This document shows positions 11,490 through 21,764 of a DNA stretch of 64,000 nt, piece by piece. The notes under the pieces were generated by a model. The model did not search any database. It was not told the origin of the DNA and saw nothing but the letters and a program-made list of their open reading frames with translations. Within the stretch, counting starts at the first letter, position 1. Each line of letters begins with the position of its first letter. The stretch comes from Fasciolopsis buskii (Eukaryota > Platyhelminthes > Trematoda > Plagiorchiida > Fasciolidae). Position numbers and translations under genes: made by a program. Location of the stretch: contig LUCM01006633.1 of assembly GCA_008360955.1 (NCBI GenBank), positions 1 through 64,000 on the forward strand, written 5' to 3'.

Positions 11490-11750
11490 ACCTACCAGGC
11501 GGAATAAAGTGGGGCGCGTGAAATCCAGGGTATCGAAAGATTATGGGTCAGACCAAAAATTACCAAGCCAGAAGAATGCAAGGCATTCTTGATAAGTGGC
11601 CAGTGTCCATTGTTGTTTTGAGATGAGGACGGTTCTAATCGTTTGGCCAGTACGCTCCGAAAAATTGATAGCTGATTCGAATCATACAACTTGTCGCAAT
11701 CCAACCGATGCTGCAGTATGCAATTCGATCACCCACCAAAACACGTAGCT
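11490..11750 (-). mobile_element. RTE-type LINE linker fragment (RTE-2 family)
   Basis: The frame 11704-11492 reads MDCDKLYDSNQLSIFRSVLA, EPSSSQNNNGHWPLIKNALH, SSGLVIFGLTHNLSIPWIS. The same DNA pattern occurs at 31800-32100, including 'acttgtcgcaatccaaccgatgctgca', where it runs directly into an RTE RT on the minus strand. The fragment is therefore the segment between endonuclease and RT of that family. Confidence 0.8.
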
Positions 11751-13064
11751 TAGTTTACACTACTACATGGTCGAAACTGAGGGGTGCATCAGCATTATCG
11801 GAAGCCCAGCAGACAGCCCCTAATTGTATCCAGTAGCCATGTGGTCCATTTGGGTCAACAACTGGCTGGAAGAGGGCAGAAGCCAGGTGGCGTTCCGGCT
11901 ATTGGACCGCCTAAAACTTTTGTGGAATAATCAATGGTTTGAGAAAGAGATCAACAACCATTCCTTTAGTACAGAAGGAGTAGAATCGAGTCTCTTCGTT
12001 ACAATAAACTTTGATGGCCGGGAACCGCAGAGTACAGGCTACACGCCCCTGGTGACCTAAGCTCATCAGTGTTTGCATATTAAATGTAACCAGCTTGAAG
12101 ATGAAGTGGGTCTGACGAAGCGCATTGGCTGACGGAAGCGCTTTCGGTGAGATTTTAATGTTGTCTGAGGGAGAAAGAGGGAACAGGGAAAGGGTTTATT
12201 CTGGCAAAACTACCACTACCGTGGCCGAATGCTATCCCCAAAAAATAAAGCAAAATAGTGTCGGACGGGGAGAGATAACACGAATTAGTAGCGCAACAAG
12301 CAGATGTTTATGGTGGACGGTCGCTCTTGCATATGAGGGAAGAGATATAAACCGTCCTGGGGGGAATAAACGTGGTCATGGTTGTGTAGGTTGTTGATTA
12401 TCTTACTACTGTGTCGCTTAGTCCAGAATAGGTTAATTTATCGAGGATGCACCTGTAGCCTTTGCGCAACCGAGCGCATTCTGTAAAGGAGTAGAATCAT
12501 TCTAGACGAACCGGAGTCTAGTTGACCGATTCATGCGCTTCCTCTGGAATACCCTGCCGGGTTAGTGTAACACGACAAGGGGCAATGGCCTTATTTATTT
12601 GGCGGGCAACACTCGCTATATCACAGTGCCGCCAGCGGGCTCTTGTAGTATTATTTTAGTAAGAATATATGCCAAGCAAGATTCCACCAGGCCCTCGACA
12701 CTGTCACTGCTTGTCCGCAGCTACTAGTTCGGTGGTTGTGAACCCACGTTATTCACCGCTAACCACCTTAACTAGCCAATCGGCCTCTGTGGGCGCAATC
12801 ATACTACTGGTGTCCACGAGATCTGCAATTGCAATAATTGAGGACTAGATATACCGCAGTCTTCGGCGGTCTCATAATTGAAAGTTCCCTTCTTCTACGT
12901 AGTTCTTTGACCCATTATCTTGCAATCCATGTTGAATTAATTCTGTCCGTTATCTCTTTAAAGTATATGCTGTGAGGCAGCAACCAAAATCAGAGCACTT
13001 TGACGCAAGGGTAATGATTGCATAAATTAAAGCTGTATGTAGAAGCGAACTGCTGTTTGTTCGT
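11750..13064. other. unassigned
   Basis: Plus-strand frames 11824-12060 and 12125-12397 carry no recognisable domain. No repeat match to other parts of the window was seen. Confidence 0.4.
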
Positions 13065-13412
13065 ATGTCAACACTTATTACAAAAAGCTTTGATTATTTT
13101 CTTGGTCTGAGATCAAAGCAAGCTTTCACAGGTTACCGCGATGTGAAGGATGGGAACAAGTATTCAAAATCAGAGAAGAAGAGTGTTCTACGACGCAGAA
13201 TGCACAAGGAGCTTATAACTTTTGCATACGACGCTCGACTGGACATAAGTCGAGGTCTTAAAACTTCCCAACAACGCAGATTTCGTTCCTTAAACGACCA
13301 AGCAAAATACGACCTTGGTCGTGTGCTTTACTGTCCGTGTGCCGAAAAATTTGATATTTTGCACTGGTGGGAAGGCTGGAGTCAAAAATTCTGTCTACCA
13401 GTTAGAAGTTAA
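13065..13412 (+). CDS. hypothetical 115-residue open frame
   Basis: An ATG-started frame rich in Lys/Arg (SKSEKKSVLRRRMHKELITF) with a Trp pair near the end (LHWWEGW). It has no signal peptide, membrane segment or known motif. No partner exon was identified. It may be an exon of a host gene, the relic of an element, or chance. I do not recognise it. Confidence 0.2.
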   Translation: MSTLITKSFDYFLGLRSKQAFTGYRDVKDGNKYSKSEKKSVLRRRMHKELITFAYDARLDISRGLKTSQQRRFRSLNDQAKYDLGRVLYCPCAEKFDILHWWEGWSQKFCLPVRS

Positions 13413-16390
13413 CATCCATTTGCGCAAAATCTCCGCATTAAAATCCAGAAAAAGTACTTTTATGTATGAATGGATAGCCGGTCCCGTAGTGACCAAAAGG
13501 ACGTTCAGGCCCCCCCGCGAAAAAAAAAAAAACAAACCAATATCTTCAAAATACACAAGTATAGAATACCCAGTAAGAACGGTAATCATTACTTCACTTG
13601 CAACTGAGATCAATCAAAATACTACAAAGAAAAACTCTCTAAGTTATGGGGGTGCCGGTATACTCGAAAGTAACGATCATCCAGAACGACCAGGAAAACG
13701 ATTGTACCTCAGAAAGCTGCGGAGAAAATAAAAATCACCGTAGAAAATCAGCGAGGCACTACATAGTAAATGGAGTGTTTGGCTACCGGCATAGAATGTT
13801 GCACCCAAACCGTGGAAAATAAACGTGCATGCACAAATGCGAATGCTTGGATGCCGATGTCGCAACTACTCACAATGAGGCGGTACGATGTGTAAAACAA
13901 ACCAAAGTACTCGGACGACACGATGAAACAAACGGCAGAGTCAATTGCTGCTTAAGCCATCTTCAGGTTGCGAACAAAGAAGCAGTAGACCAACTGACGG
14001 TTAGCTGAGAATAACGTGGATTCGAGCTCATTGAATAAGCGGTAACGTCAAAGACGTGGTTTTCTTGTATAGCAACTTTCCAACTACAGAATTTTGTCGT
14101 TCTATTGCAACAGCGTAATGTGATGAGTGATGCTCACCACTTAGTGTGTTCGTAGGCCCTTGGTTCCTCCCGAATGTTATAGGCTTATGTAGGCCCACAA
14201 ACCATAATTCTCGACCACCGACTGCCGAGGAGTTGCGGAACGCTGATCTTGTTATCTGGATTGTTCAAAACATATGTGAGCTGCAAAACCGGTCACGGAA
14301 TCTCAGAGGTTCGTCAATGTCCGGTATCGCATCGTTGCTAGGTCTATTCGGTCCTCTAAACAAAGGCTCGGGGTTGACCCTCCTGAGAATAGCTAACACT
14401 TCGTTTTTGATGGGACTTTAATTCACCCAAATTGAGAACAAATACTACGGGCAATCCATGGCATGTAGATGTTCTGGATAGCAATGAGCCACAGTTTTTT
14501 TCCTGCCCATCATTTTTTTGGTAATGTTTTGATCGCGTTATATTTATATATTCGTGTATATGAGTGCATTGACATGGGATTACGAGCACAAAGCCTGATG
14601 CCCGACAATAACCGCGAATGAAATTGTGTGCATCCGGGGGCTCTCTGTTTATTCGTGTACATCGCACTGACTAAAAACATACCACCTTTTGCCTCCATCA
14701 CCGTCGTTCATTAGGTTACCGGTGCCTAACACATACGGAACAACTAGCGATCACAAATTCAACTTCTGTCATATAAACAAGATCCTGACGAGAAACTGTA
14801 ATCGAATTGTTCAAGTGTTTAGATTATTCGACGCGAGATTACCAGCACACATGATCACTGACCGGCCGTAACCGCACAGCCGGTGGTGTGCTTCAGGGAC
14901 CCCGTCTATTCCTGTGCGTACTACCGCCCACAAGCATATATATTACAGTTACGCTAGTCAAATTTCAGTGAATTACATCGGATCCCCAGCAACAAATCGT
15001 CCCGTCATTAGTGAAGATTTTATTACTCCTTCAGGCTGTCTTTTCTAAGTGCATGATTTGCACACGGCGACCGCACCCGTAGCCGCCGACATGACCCTTG
15101 ACACCAATCTAGTCTTATTCTCGTCTCTGCATCTAACGAACGTTGGTCTGCACACAAAGGTAACTACTTTATAAAATCGTTCCCAAATGGGCAACTCAGG
15201 CAACAACCTCCTGGTACCAAATGGGACCGTTTTGGGAAATGAAGAGCTAACGTTGGGTCGCTCCACTGTTAACCGTTGGGTAAGACAACAACTAAAGACA
15301 ACCCTGTTCTGAAGGCTAACTTTCAAAATAGGACTGCGGAAAACTTTCCTGGATAGTTTCTGATTTTTTAATGACGCTTTTCTGGCGTCTCTTCCCCGTT
15401 TAATTAATGAATTATTTCAGGACTGCTACGTTGCTAGGACACCAGCAGAAGTTGGTATATGTTTTCAAAGGCAAAGACCATCGCAAAGCCACACAGTAAA
15501 TATCGCCGGAATCAACATAGCAAAATGCACTTACCCGAGTCCACAAACATCAGAGACTAGAGTCCCGAGACCGGCAGCTAAAGTTCCTCGTGAAGAAATC
15601 TAAACCCTACGTACCATATTGGATAATCCAAGAAGGGAGGCTAGGGTGATATCAATATATTCGCCGTAAAATAACGATAGATAGCTGGTGGAAAGTCCTT
15701 ACTACGACCATCATAATGGCATTGTCACGGAAGCCAAAACCAATGAATGGAAGTCCGTTAGAAATGAAGGCTTAAACAATTATAAGCTGATAAAGAACCA
15801 ACCTAGGCGGAACTGCGATGAGGAAGCATGAGTACGGTTTTCCTTGGCCAGATCATGTTTAGAAACTGCCTTAGTAGTGTTTTCCTTCACCGTTTAGAAA
15901 GTTCGTTGTACAAGAGAAGCTTTTCTGACTTGTCTAACCTTTTTCAGATACTCTGGGCACAAGTTCCCTTATGTCCGCTAAAGGTGCTTTCCAAATTTTG
16001 CGACGTGCACATGGTGAGACGAACCAAACAAGCACTGCGAAGACCTAAAATGGAATACACTAAGGGGCGAATAGGGTATCCGGATATGTACGGCCCTTGG
16101 TGAGGGCGAGATTTATAACGGTGGCCTCCACAAATGCTGCAATTGTGAGCAATAAGTAGCCAGAAGTACAATTCAGTACTCTGGATGTAGATGTGGTAGC
16201 TGTCACTTGCTTGCCGCCGGGGGAGGGTGACAATATTTTAATGGCGCGGGATCATTCCTTTTTAGAATGGAAAGAGCGGATGGGAGAATAGGAAGCGGGA
16301 CCCTGATACTAGTGGCTGAAACCTACCAGGTACAGGTGGGCCTGTACCTGTACAAGCTGAATACCCCAAACATAAAGGTCCTGGAAATCA
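13413..16390. other. unassigned
   Basis: A poly-A run occurs near 13520. Short frames on both strands show no domain I can support. A possible RT scrap at 14870-14990 is too short to call. Confidence 0.4.
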
Positions 16391-16455
16391 TCGTCGCAAC
16401 TGATGGCTCGAGGATCCCAGTTGTAGGTGCATACTGAAGCCATGGGTCGACGCAA

Positions 16456-16760
16456 GTGAAGGGCGGGGAACTGGTCCCCTTTCTCAGTGTGGTTGCAGGG
16501 TCTGCCCGCACACTTCTCATACTTGGAGATTTCAATACCCCGGAGATTGGCTGGGATTTCGAGACAACCGCGGAAGGTACTTTTGAGCATCAACTCCTGC
16601 GGTTCTTACACGAGAGTGAGATGGTTCAACACGATACCTAAGCGACCAGATGGACATTCGAGCAAGTATCTTCAACCCTTGATTTGCTGCTAACGAGAAC
16701 ACCGAATGATATAGGAGGCCTTGAGTCGGAAGATCCAATAGGTAGGAATGACCACGCCGT
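16456..16760 (+). pseudogene. LINE-3 apurinic endonuclease fragment
   Basis: Contains the GDFN motif (catalytic Asp/Asn present in LILGDFNTPEIGW), the central MVQH motif, and GRNDHAVIHC, corresponding to the catalytic 'SDH' near the C-terminus (Ser replaced by Asn). A stop codon after MVQHDT breaks the frame; homology resumes immediately as ATRWTFEQVSSTLDLLLT. This enzyme nicks target DNA to prime reverse transcription. Confidence 0.85.
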
Positions 16761-16895
16761 AATCCATTGCAACCGAGCCTGCAGGGACTGTCAGCCCCCG
16801 GTAAATATGGCGGGAACTTATCAGGAATGGATAAAAGTAGGCCGCTAGATCAGGGTCTCCAAACTCGGTGAGAAGTAACGAGAGTTAGCAACTTC

Positions 16896-17417
16896 ATGGA
16901 TCGTCAGTGGGAGGCATTTAAGCGCAACCTGTTTGCAATAACAGACTCGGTTGCACCTCTCCATAGAATCCAGCGAAAGGGGCTACCGCCATGGGGGAAG
17001 AGTGGGATCACGAGAGCCAGAAGGCAAAAACACAGGGTTTTCATGAGGTACAATGACATAGAGGGCTACCAAGAATACCTAATTTATATATCGGAGAGAA
17101 AGAGAATGTCCCGCATCCAACGACAGCTTCGAACCGCCTACGAGGAGAGGATTGCTGGGGACGTTAAAAGGAACCCCGAGGCCCATTTTAATTACGTACA
17201 GTCTAGGGCTGCTTCGCGAAAAGCAGTAGATGGTGTGAAAAACATTCAGGGGATTAGATCGGCCGACAGTCAGGAGAAAGCCGACCGCCTAAGGAAATTT
17301 TTCAGGACAGTATACAGGCGGGATCAAGGGACACAGGGACGAACATTAATTCCCATCACCCTTTTGGTAGAGATGCCGGACGGAGCGATCACGGAGGAAA
17401 AATGTGGGACAGCTTAA
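16896..17417 (+). pseudogene. LINE-3 linker and N-terminal RT region
   Basis: A 173-residue open frame, the longest single LINE frame here. It contains the basic linker (many Arg/Lys) and the 'YE..ia.dvk.NP..Ff.YV.sR' motif (YEERIAGDVKRNPEAHFNYV), followed by SQEKADRLRKFFRTVYRRD, which precedes RT in CR1 elements. It runs into the RT frame at 17423 after one stop. Confidence 0.85.
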
Positions 17418-17422
17418 CATAA

Positions 17423-17915
17423 ATGGACGCGTCGAAAGCAGGGGGGTCTGATGGGATCCATCCAGCGATATTAAAGCCGCTGACGAAGGTCCTGGTGAAA
17501 CCCTGCACCCAGCCCTTTAATGCTTCGCTGGAAGAAGGGCGGCTCCCCGCGGACTGGTTGACATCGACCGTCATACCGGTGCATAAAGAAGGGCAGAGAC
17601 AACCGTAGTAGGTATAGACCGGTGAGCTTGACGTCCATCATACTGAAAACTCTTAAAGGAGTCCTTCGCAACAGTATAGTCAATCACCTAGAGGCTAACA
17701 AGTTAATGATGATAGGGCAACACGGGGTTCGGCACAAACATTGCAGTCTGACCAAAATCATAAGCTTCCTGGACGAAGTAACAGGTAGAATTGAGATGGG
17801 CGAAAGAGTAGAAGTCTGCTACCCGGACTTTCAGAAGGCCTTTGGTTCCGTGAACCACAGGCTTCTTGACCGGAAAGTGAAGGTTTGCGGAGTTGATGCT
17901 AAGGTGACTAACTAG
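17423..17915 (+). pseudogene. LINE-3 reverse transcriptase fragment
   Basis: Two frames (17423-17608 and 17622-17915) give RT motifs 0 to A: DGIHPAILKPLTKVL, LPADWLTSTVIPVHK, SLTSIILKTLKGVL, QHGVRHKHCSLTKII, FLDEVTGRIEMGERVEVCYP and FQKAFGSVNHRLLD. In motif A the family Asp is PDFQKAF (from LDFSKAF), so the catalytic Asp is kept. Motif C (FADD) is not present downstream. Confidence 0.85.
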
Positions 17916-18059
17916 ATAGCATAATGTCTGGGGAGCAGATCTTTTAAGGTGAGTCGAGGGTTGTCTATCGGACAGAGAAATGCTGCTCAGCAGGCTGCCT
18001 CAGGGATCTGTCTTAGAGCCACTGCTCTTCCTTATGTATATGTGTGAATGGTGAGGTTT

Positions 18060-18990
18060 AGAGGGTTGTCGAGAGGACAGCACTTCATTAATTGTTTCCT
18101 CCCTTATATGAACTGAAAAGGGTTTTCCACCCTCCTGTCGTCGAAGCGCCGTCAGATGCAAGCAGCTCTCGGTGCAAGAACCTGGACGATCAGGCATCTC
18201 GCCGTATAGTCTCGTAATCTAACTGGAACTGCAACTGGAGTTCAGTTCACTTCATTTTTCACAGGGCAGGTCTTGGCCCGCGCCATTTGAGCGTCCAGAA
18301 TCCTGCGGTGGCATCCACTAAGGTTGGGTATCCACCCTTTCCAGGTCTAGTTCAATAGAAGAAACATAAGAGGGTATCTGATTTCAACCTGACGGTGAGA
18401 AGTATTGCGAATGACAAGCGGTTGCAGTTCCATTTGACACCCTATCTCGAAACATACCGCATCCCAGCTTCCATCCTACGCCTGCTTAAACGGAACCATT
18501 GTCCAACAAGAGGTCTAAGTTAGACAGTCGTTTATCACATGATTTTCAACCCTGTCATTCAACCGTCCGCGTGGCCTATCGCTGTACATGTCCAAGGAAA
18601 GCAGAGCCCTTTTGGAAGAAGGGAGACCAAGTCTGTACACGATATTCTAGGTGAGGTCCTACCATGACCTTGACCAGAGGTGGGGACATCTACGATTTAC
18701 TGCAGGATCAGGCTGACTTCAATCAAAACAGTTCTTTTCAGGCCTTTTGGGCTACTGATGTACATCGGTCCGTCCATTTAAAATCTGACATGCTGATTAT
18801 TCTTGGGTCCATCACCCCGTTAACCGTGTTCGCAGCGAACAGTCTCTGGTCGTGTGATGCTGTGGTAATTTCGATGTTTCGGGATAACAAGAGGCTTTTG
18901 TTCGATTTTGAGGGCCAGTCAGATTAGGATGACGCCTATATCATTGCTTTAAGGAATTGGCTGCAAGTCATTACCATGACAGGGCCCGCG
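18060..18990. other. unassigned
   Basis: No clear homology. The ATG frame 18664-18927 (87 residues) has no recognisable motif. The stretch could hold the displaced other half of the PLE at 20430-21260, but I could not read the YVDD motif or endonuclease in it. Confidence 0.4.
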
Positions 18991-20413
18991 GCTATCGAGG
19001 ACTGCTAAGTGGGGTAGTTCACTGTCAGTGAGCGGATTCGAACTAGCGAGCATGACCCTATCCACCTTCCTCCTCTTGGATCCTCAACTTGAAAGGTGCA
19101 TTCGACTCTGTGGATTGACCAGCACTATTCAGTGCCCTCCACCGGAAGGGTATGTCAACGAAGTTCGTGAACCTGATGCGAGCATTGTACTCGCATGCCT
19201 ATAGTCGCGTTAGGGTTACGGTGAACTGTCAAGTTCATTCGAAACGACTAGCGGTGTTCGACAAGGGTGTCCCATCTCTCCATTCCTGTTCAACTTCGTC
19301 ATGGAAAACGTGGTAGAAGATGCTTTAGGAGGTATTCAGAATGCAGGTGCTGAACTGGGAATTGGAGGAAAGCTATTTGACCTAGGTTACGCAGGCGAAG
19401 TTGTGTGCCTTTTCGAGTCTGCGGACCAGGCATAACGAGCACTAGGTAGACTGTCGAGATCGGTCACTAGGTTTGGCATGTGCTTTGCGCCTTCAAAGTG
19501 CAAAGTGCTGTCCCAAGACTCTACGATAGCGGCGCCCAACTTGATACTACATGGAAAAGAACTAATGATTGTAGTCCGTTTCACTACCTTGGCAGCTGCG
19601 TGTCGAACGATGGTAGCTCGGGATTGGAGGTAAGTATGCGTATACCCAAGGCTCGGTCAGCTTACGCCGAACTGAAGCACTTATGGCGTCGGCCTGATAT
19701 TTCACTAAAGTTCAAAGGTCGTGTGTACTGCAGCGCAGTGCGCTTAATTCAATTCTGTTGTACGGTTGCGCAGCACGGAGTGTGCGTGTAGATGATATTC
19801 GTTGCTTGGAGGATTTTGACCACCGATGTCTACGTAGTATGGCTAGGATTGGATGGATTGACCCTATGAGTAATGTGGAGGTCTGGAAGCTAGTACTAGG
19901 CGCCGGCTCTCACAACACCTTGTTTCATCGTATGAAACTTAGTAGACTACGCTGGTTGGGTCACATGCTGCGTATGGCGAGCACTCATCTGTCTTGTGCC
20001 CTATTTTGTGTTCCGCCCGAGGAATGGAAGAAGCCATGTGGAGGCCAACCAATGAATTGACAACGTGGAATGATAAAATGTACGGTAAAGTAGGTGTCTC
20101 ACGCCTTTGTGGTTGGGGTCCGAAAGACTCGTCAACTAGTTGGCTGGAGACACTGAAGGATATGACAGTGAGCCATGAACAGTGGCGAACCTGTTGTCAT
20201 TTTCTATCCAATCAGTGATTGGAAGAGTGCGTTTACAAAGTTAGACTGTTCCGTGTCGGCTGCGGCAGCACCTTATCTTTTCCCGCCTGTGTAAGTCCAC
20301 TTCCTGTTCCCCTAGGATATTCACTTTCTACAGGAACATTTAATCCTGGAAAAAAAGGCAGCGGTCAGTGCGGCCTGCCTTGCTGTTTAACGCTGAACGA
20401 TAATGATAGTAAT
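18990..20413 (+). mobile_element. RTE-type LINE, RT to 3' end (RTE-3)
   Basis: 5' truncated. Reading across shifts: DLKGAFDSVD (motif A), then CPISPFLFNFVMENVVEDAL (motif B), GGKLFDLGYAGEVVCLFES (motif C, YADD degraded to YAGE), FGMCFAPSKCKVL, HYLGSCVSNDGSSGLEVSMR, KARSAYAELKHLWRRPDISL, CLEDFDHRCLRSMARIGW and LSRLRWLGHMLRMAS, then KVGVSRLCGWGPKDSSTSWL. After the stop near 20218 a 3' UTR follows that is shared with the copy at 34.7-34.9 kb and ends in short GAT/AAT-type triplets, the usual RTE tail. The tail abuts a PLE. Confidence 0.9.
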
Positions 20414-20429
20414 AATAACGTCTGTAGAG

Positions 20430-21260
20430 CGTGGACTGTCTGATCAACTGCCGTAATAGACTGTTTTCTAGTTTTGCCATAAAGACGTCGGCGAGTAGAG
20501 GCCCCAGAGGCGATCCCATTGCTATCCCATCTTTTTGACGATAAACCTCCCCATTAAATTTCAATTGGACATTTTGTTTGCACATAAAACGGAGTTGTCT
20601 CAATTCATCCACTGGAATATTTAAGTTGATATTGTCCTCAAGAATGGATTCGCATAGGTAATCAATTGTTCCACCCATCGGTACGTTTGTGAACAGTGAG
20701 ACAACATCATGTGAGAACATTCGCTTCCCTGAAAGGTCTAACTTTCCGATGATTTCCACGAAACCGAAGGTGTCCCGTAAGCTGTTTTGAGACTGCTGAC
20801 CTCACCGGCTTCAGCAGCCACCTCGCTGCCATGTGATAAGGCGAGTTGCTCATGTTTAGGATAGGGCTCAAAGGCACTCCTTCCTTGTGTACCTTCGGCA
20901 GCTCGTATAGTCTCGGAATAATCGTTTCGGTTGGTCGTATCCGTCCGAACGTAGTTGCGTCTATGATAACAATGATTTCTTGGAAATCAATTTTTCTATC
21001 TGCATCGTTTTATCTTTTTCGGTTGTGTTAAAAGTGAACTTCGACAAGTTGCTTAGTACGAAGTTCACCTTTTCTATTTAGTCCTTTTTGTTGAGGATTT
21101 TGATTCCTGCACCTTTGTCTAGTCTTGACAAAATAATCTCATTTTTACTTTGCAATTCCTTAAGGTGCTCTCAGTGTTCTCTAGTCAATATTTCTTTGTT
21201 TGACGGTTTGATATCTATAATGGTAGCAGGCATTAGTCAGAGTAGTCTTTGGTTTCTCGA
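20430..21260 (-). mobile_element. Penelope-like element, RT fragment (PLE-1)
   Basis: Minus-strand translation gives TIIPRLYELPKVHKEGVPLS, LNMSNSPYHMAARWLLKPV, then in frame 20759-20340 RMFSHDVVSLFTNVPMGGTI (motif A), LRQLRFMCKQNVQLKFNGEV and YRQKDGIAMGSPLGPLLADV (motif B), FMAKLENS. It stops at TLYRRY, exactly where YVDD and later the GIY-YIG endonuclease should follow, at the junction with the RTE-3 tail. PLE RTs are telomerase-like. The copy is disrupted. Confidence 0.9.
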
Positions 21261-21279
21261 ACCCATGTGGTGATGATGG

Positions 21280-21350
21280 AATGCTAAAGTAGGTATCTCA
21301 CGTGTTCGTGGTTGGGGTCCGAAATACCTGTCTACTGGTTGGCTGGGTGC
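21280..21350 (+). mobile_element. RTE-3 family C-terminal scrap
   Basis: About 70 bases read KVGISRVRGWGPKYLSTGWL, the same C-terminal RTE motif as at 20090-20160. It lies immediately outside the PLE-1 fragment and is preceded by a short GATGATG run. Confidence 0.7.
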
Positions 21351-21764
21351 TTCGATGCATATCCCGTTGTATTAGGCACTCATCTTAGTGAGCAAATGTG
21401 ATCCGCCGAATTGTGTAGCAGCTGGTCGACAGTTAATAAGTTTGCGGGTTGATGTGGAAAGCTCACAGTTTGTTATCAGACATTGTTTTATGAGGGCGAT
21501 GTGTGTTGAAAGTCAAAAGCAATTTAGAACCTTTTGTTCCCGAGTTTGTACGGAGTTTAAAAGTACAAGAATAACTGAACAAGAAACTACTGGCTAGTGG
21601 CAATAACCGCAAAACTGGTTGTGTGCGTCCTGGCATATTGTGTATACATATCTATGTGGTATTAAACAACGATGTCTTTAGCTTTCCATTGAACTCCGAT
21701 TGGTTTAAATAAGTGTTTTCCTCTTTTGGAAATCACAATAGTCTCACGACAACGAAGTACGTTC
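21351..21764. other. upstream region of the ZSWIM3-like gene
   Basis: An open frame at 21388-21597 has no recognised domain. I looked for a terminal inverted repeat matching the region after 24217 and saw none. Confidence 0.35.

Larger units (their letters stand above)
16390..18060 (+). mobile_element. CR1-like LINE with endonuclease, linker and RT (LINE-3)
   Basis: The most complete CR1-like copy. Endonuclease: LLILGDFNTPEIGWD (16500-16560), FEHQLLRFLHESEMVQH, then, across a stop, STLDLLLTRTPNDIGG and GRNDHAVIHC. Linker (16896-17417): RKGLPPWGKSGITRARRQKH, RQLRTAYEERIAGDVKRNPE, HFNYVQSRAA. RT: ASKAGGSDGIHPAILKPL, SLEEGRLPADWLTSTVIPVH, MSLTSIILKTL, QHGVRHKHCS and CYPDFQKAFGSVNHRLLD (motif A). 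Then a damaged ICLRATALPYVYV where 'GSVLGPLLFLIYVNDL' is expected. The homology ends near 18060, before FADD. Several stops and shifts are present. Confidence 0.9.

Noticed and set aside
14870..14990. GGVLQGPRLFLCVL, resembling the LINE motif GV.QGSVLSP.LF
   Set aside because: Too short and isolated; no neighbouring RT motif could be read.
18800..18990. rest of the PLE-1 RT (YVDD side) beyond the RTE-3 insertion
   Set aside because: Minus-strand frames here give no YVDD and no GIY-YIG motif, so the link could not be supported.
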